Below, piece after piece: positions 5,599-6,144 of a stretch of 6,144 nt of DNA. The DNA comes from Burkholderiales bacterium (GTDB taxonomy: Bacteria > Pseudomonadota > Gammaproteobacteria > Burkholderiales > Casimicrobiaceae), in the NCBI GenBank assembly GCA_025354075.1, contig JANXNO010000438.1, forward strand, positions 1 through 6,144. Direction: 5' to 3'. A model generated the notes under the pieces. The model saw only the letters and a program-made list of their open reading frames with translations. It was not told the origin of the DNA and did not search any database. The translations under genes were made by a program, and so were the position numbers. Within the stretch, counting starts at the first letter, position 1; each line of letters begins with the position of its first letter.

Positions 5599-6144
5599 TT
5601 GATCCAAGCTTCAACAAAATTCGCTCGCTGGTTCGCGCTCGTAACCTTAGTCGTCGGCCTGCACGCGCCGCTCTGGGCGCTCTCATTGCCGCAAGGCGTC
5701 ACCGCGGGCCCGAGCGTGGGCGGCATCTCGGAATATCGTTTGCCGAACGGGCTCAAGGTGCTGCTGTTCCCCGATGCGTCGCAGGCGAAGATTACGGTCA
5801 ACATCACTTATCTCGTCGGATCACGGCACGAAAACTATGGTCAGACCGGGCAGGCGCATTTGCTGGAGCACATGTTGTTCAAGGGCTCGACCAAGTTCCC
5901 CGACGTGAACGCTGAATTCTCCAAACGCGGCGCGCAGATGAACGCCACCCCGCGCACCGACATCACCAACTATTTCGTCACTTTACCGGCGACCGAGGAC
6001 AACCTCAAATTTGCCATCGAGCTGGAAGCGGATCGCATGGTCAATGCTTTCTTGAAGAAAGAGGATCTCGACAAGGAGTTCACCGTCGTCAGGAATGAGT
6101 TCGAGCAGGGCGAAAACGAGCCCGGATCGGTCGCAGCCAAGCGG
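5599..6144 (+). CDS. M16-family zinc peptidase, exported (3' partial)
   Basis: The first 182 residues of an insulinase/pitrilysin-type metallopeptidase. Residues 1-27 form a signal peptide (K7 and R10, core FALVTLVVGL, likely cleavage after A27 in LWA). The M16 domain starts at about residue 45 with EYRLPNGLKVLL. The inverted zinc motif HLLEH is at 87-91, with H87 and H91 as ligands and E90 as catalytic base. E167 in RNEFEQ, about 75 residues later, fits the third ligand, and E174 the second conserved Glu. A periplasmic role in degrading or processing peptides is likely. Complete members usually have two or four M16-type domains; the rest is outside the window. The gene starts with TTG, supported by GGAG at 5588-5591. 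The GTG at 5551 is an alternative start, with an in-frame stop just before it. It is divergent from yciA. No ATG lies in frame before the active site. Confidence 0.93.
   Translation, partial: MIQASTKFARWFALVTLVVGLHAPLWALSLPQGVTAGPSVGGISEYRLPNGLKVLLFPDASQAKITVNITYLVGSRHENYGQTGQAHLLEHMLFKGSTKFPDVNAEFSKRGAQMNATPRTDITNYFVTLPATEDNLKFAIELEADRMVNAFLKKEDLDKEFTVVRNEFEQGENEPGSVAAKR

Overview
The window looks like chromosomal DNA from a moderately GC-rich proteobacterium, most likely a gammaproteobacterium near Xanthomonadales/Lysobacterales or Pseudomonas. The clearest hint is a REP-type doublet with arms starting TGTAGGAGCGGC, a repeat style common in those groups. A YciA-type thioesterase and a kinase/LytTR regulator pair fit the same picture. 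The assignment is an inference from style; no marker gene is present.

Left part (1-1494, + strand). The window opens inside a gene whose last ~95 codons look like the end of a sensor histidine kinase (tentative). It overlaps by 23 nt a complete LytTR-family response regulator (267-1013), so the two probably form a two-component system. A small exported cupin protein (1093-1494) follows on the same strand, with a very strong ribosome binding site and a twin-arginine-like signal peptide. A gene-poor gap of about 285 bp (1495-1779) follows, holding two short perfect inverted repeats.

Middle part (1780-4103). A large secreted modular protein (639 aa) carries a signal peptide, a plant-type leucine-rich repeat cap, ten 23-residue LRRs of the LxGxIP class, two Cys-containing beta-rich modules and a C-terminal dockerin-like calcium-loop region. 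After it comes about 400 bp without a convincing gene, ending in an AT-rich stretch between the convergent neighbours.

Right part (4104-6144). On the minus strand, a YciA-like acyl-CoA thioesterase (5455-5057) overlaps by its stop codon the GTG start of an exported dienelactone-hydrolase-family alpha/beta hydrolase (5060-4104). A 68-bp REP inverted pair (REPIN-like) sits inside the first 28 codons of the hydrolase reading frame and would encode most of the region before its hydrophobic signal segment. Divergently, an exported M16 zinc peptidase starts from a TTG codon at 5599 and runs off the window.

No defence system, CRISPR array, tRNA, rRNA or insertion sequence was seen. The points most worth a second look are the REPIN-derived hydrolase N-terminus and the plant-like LRR/dockerin-like secreted protein.
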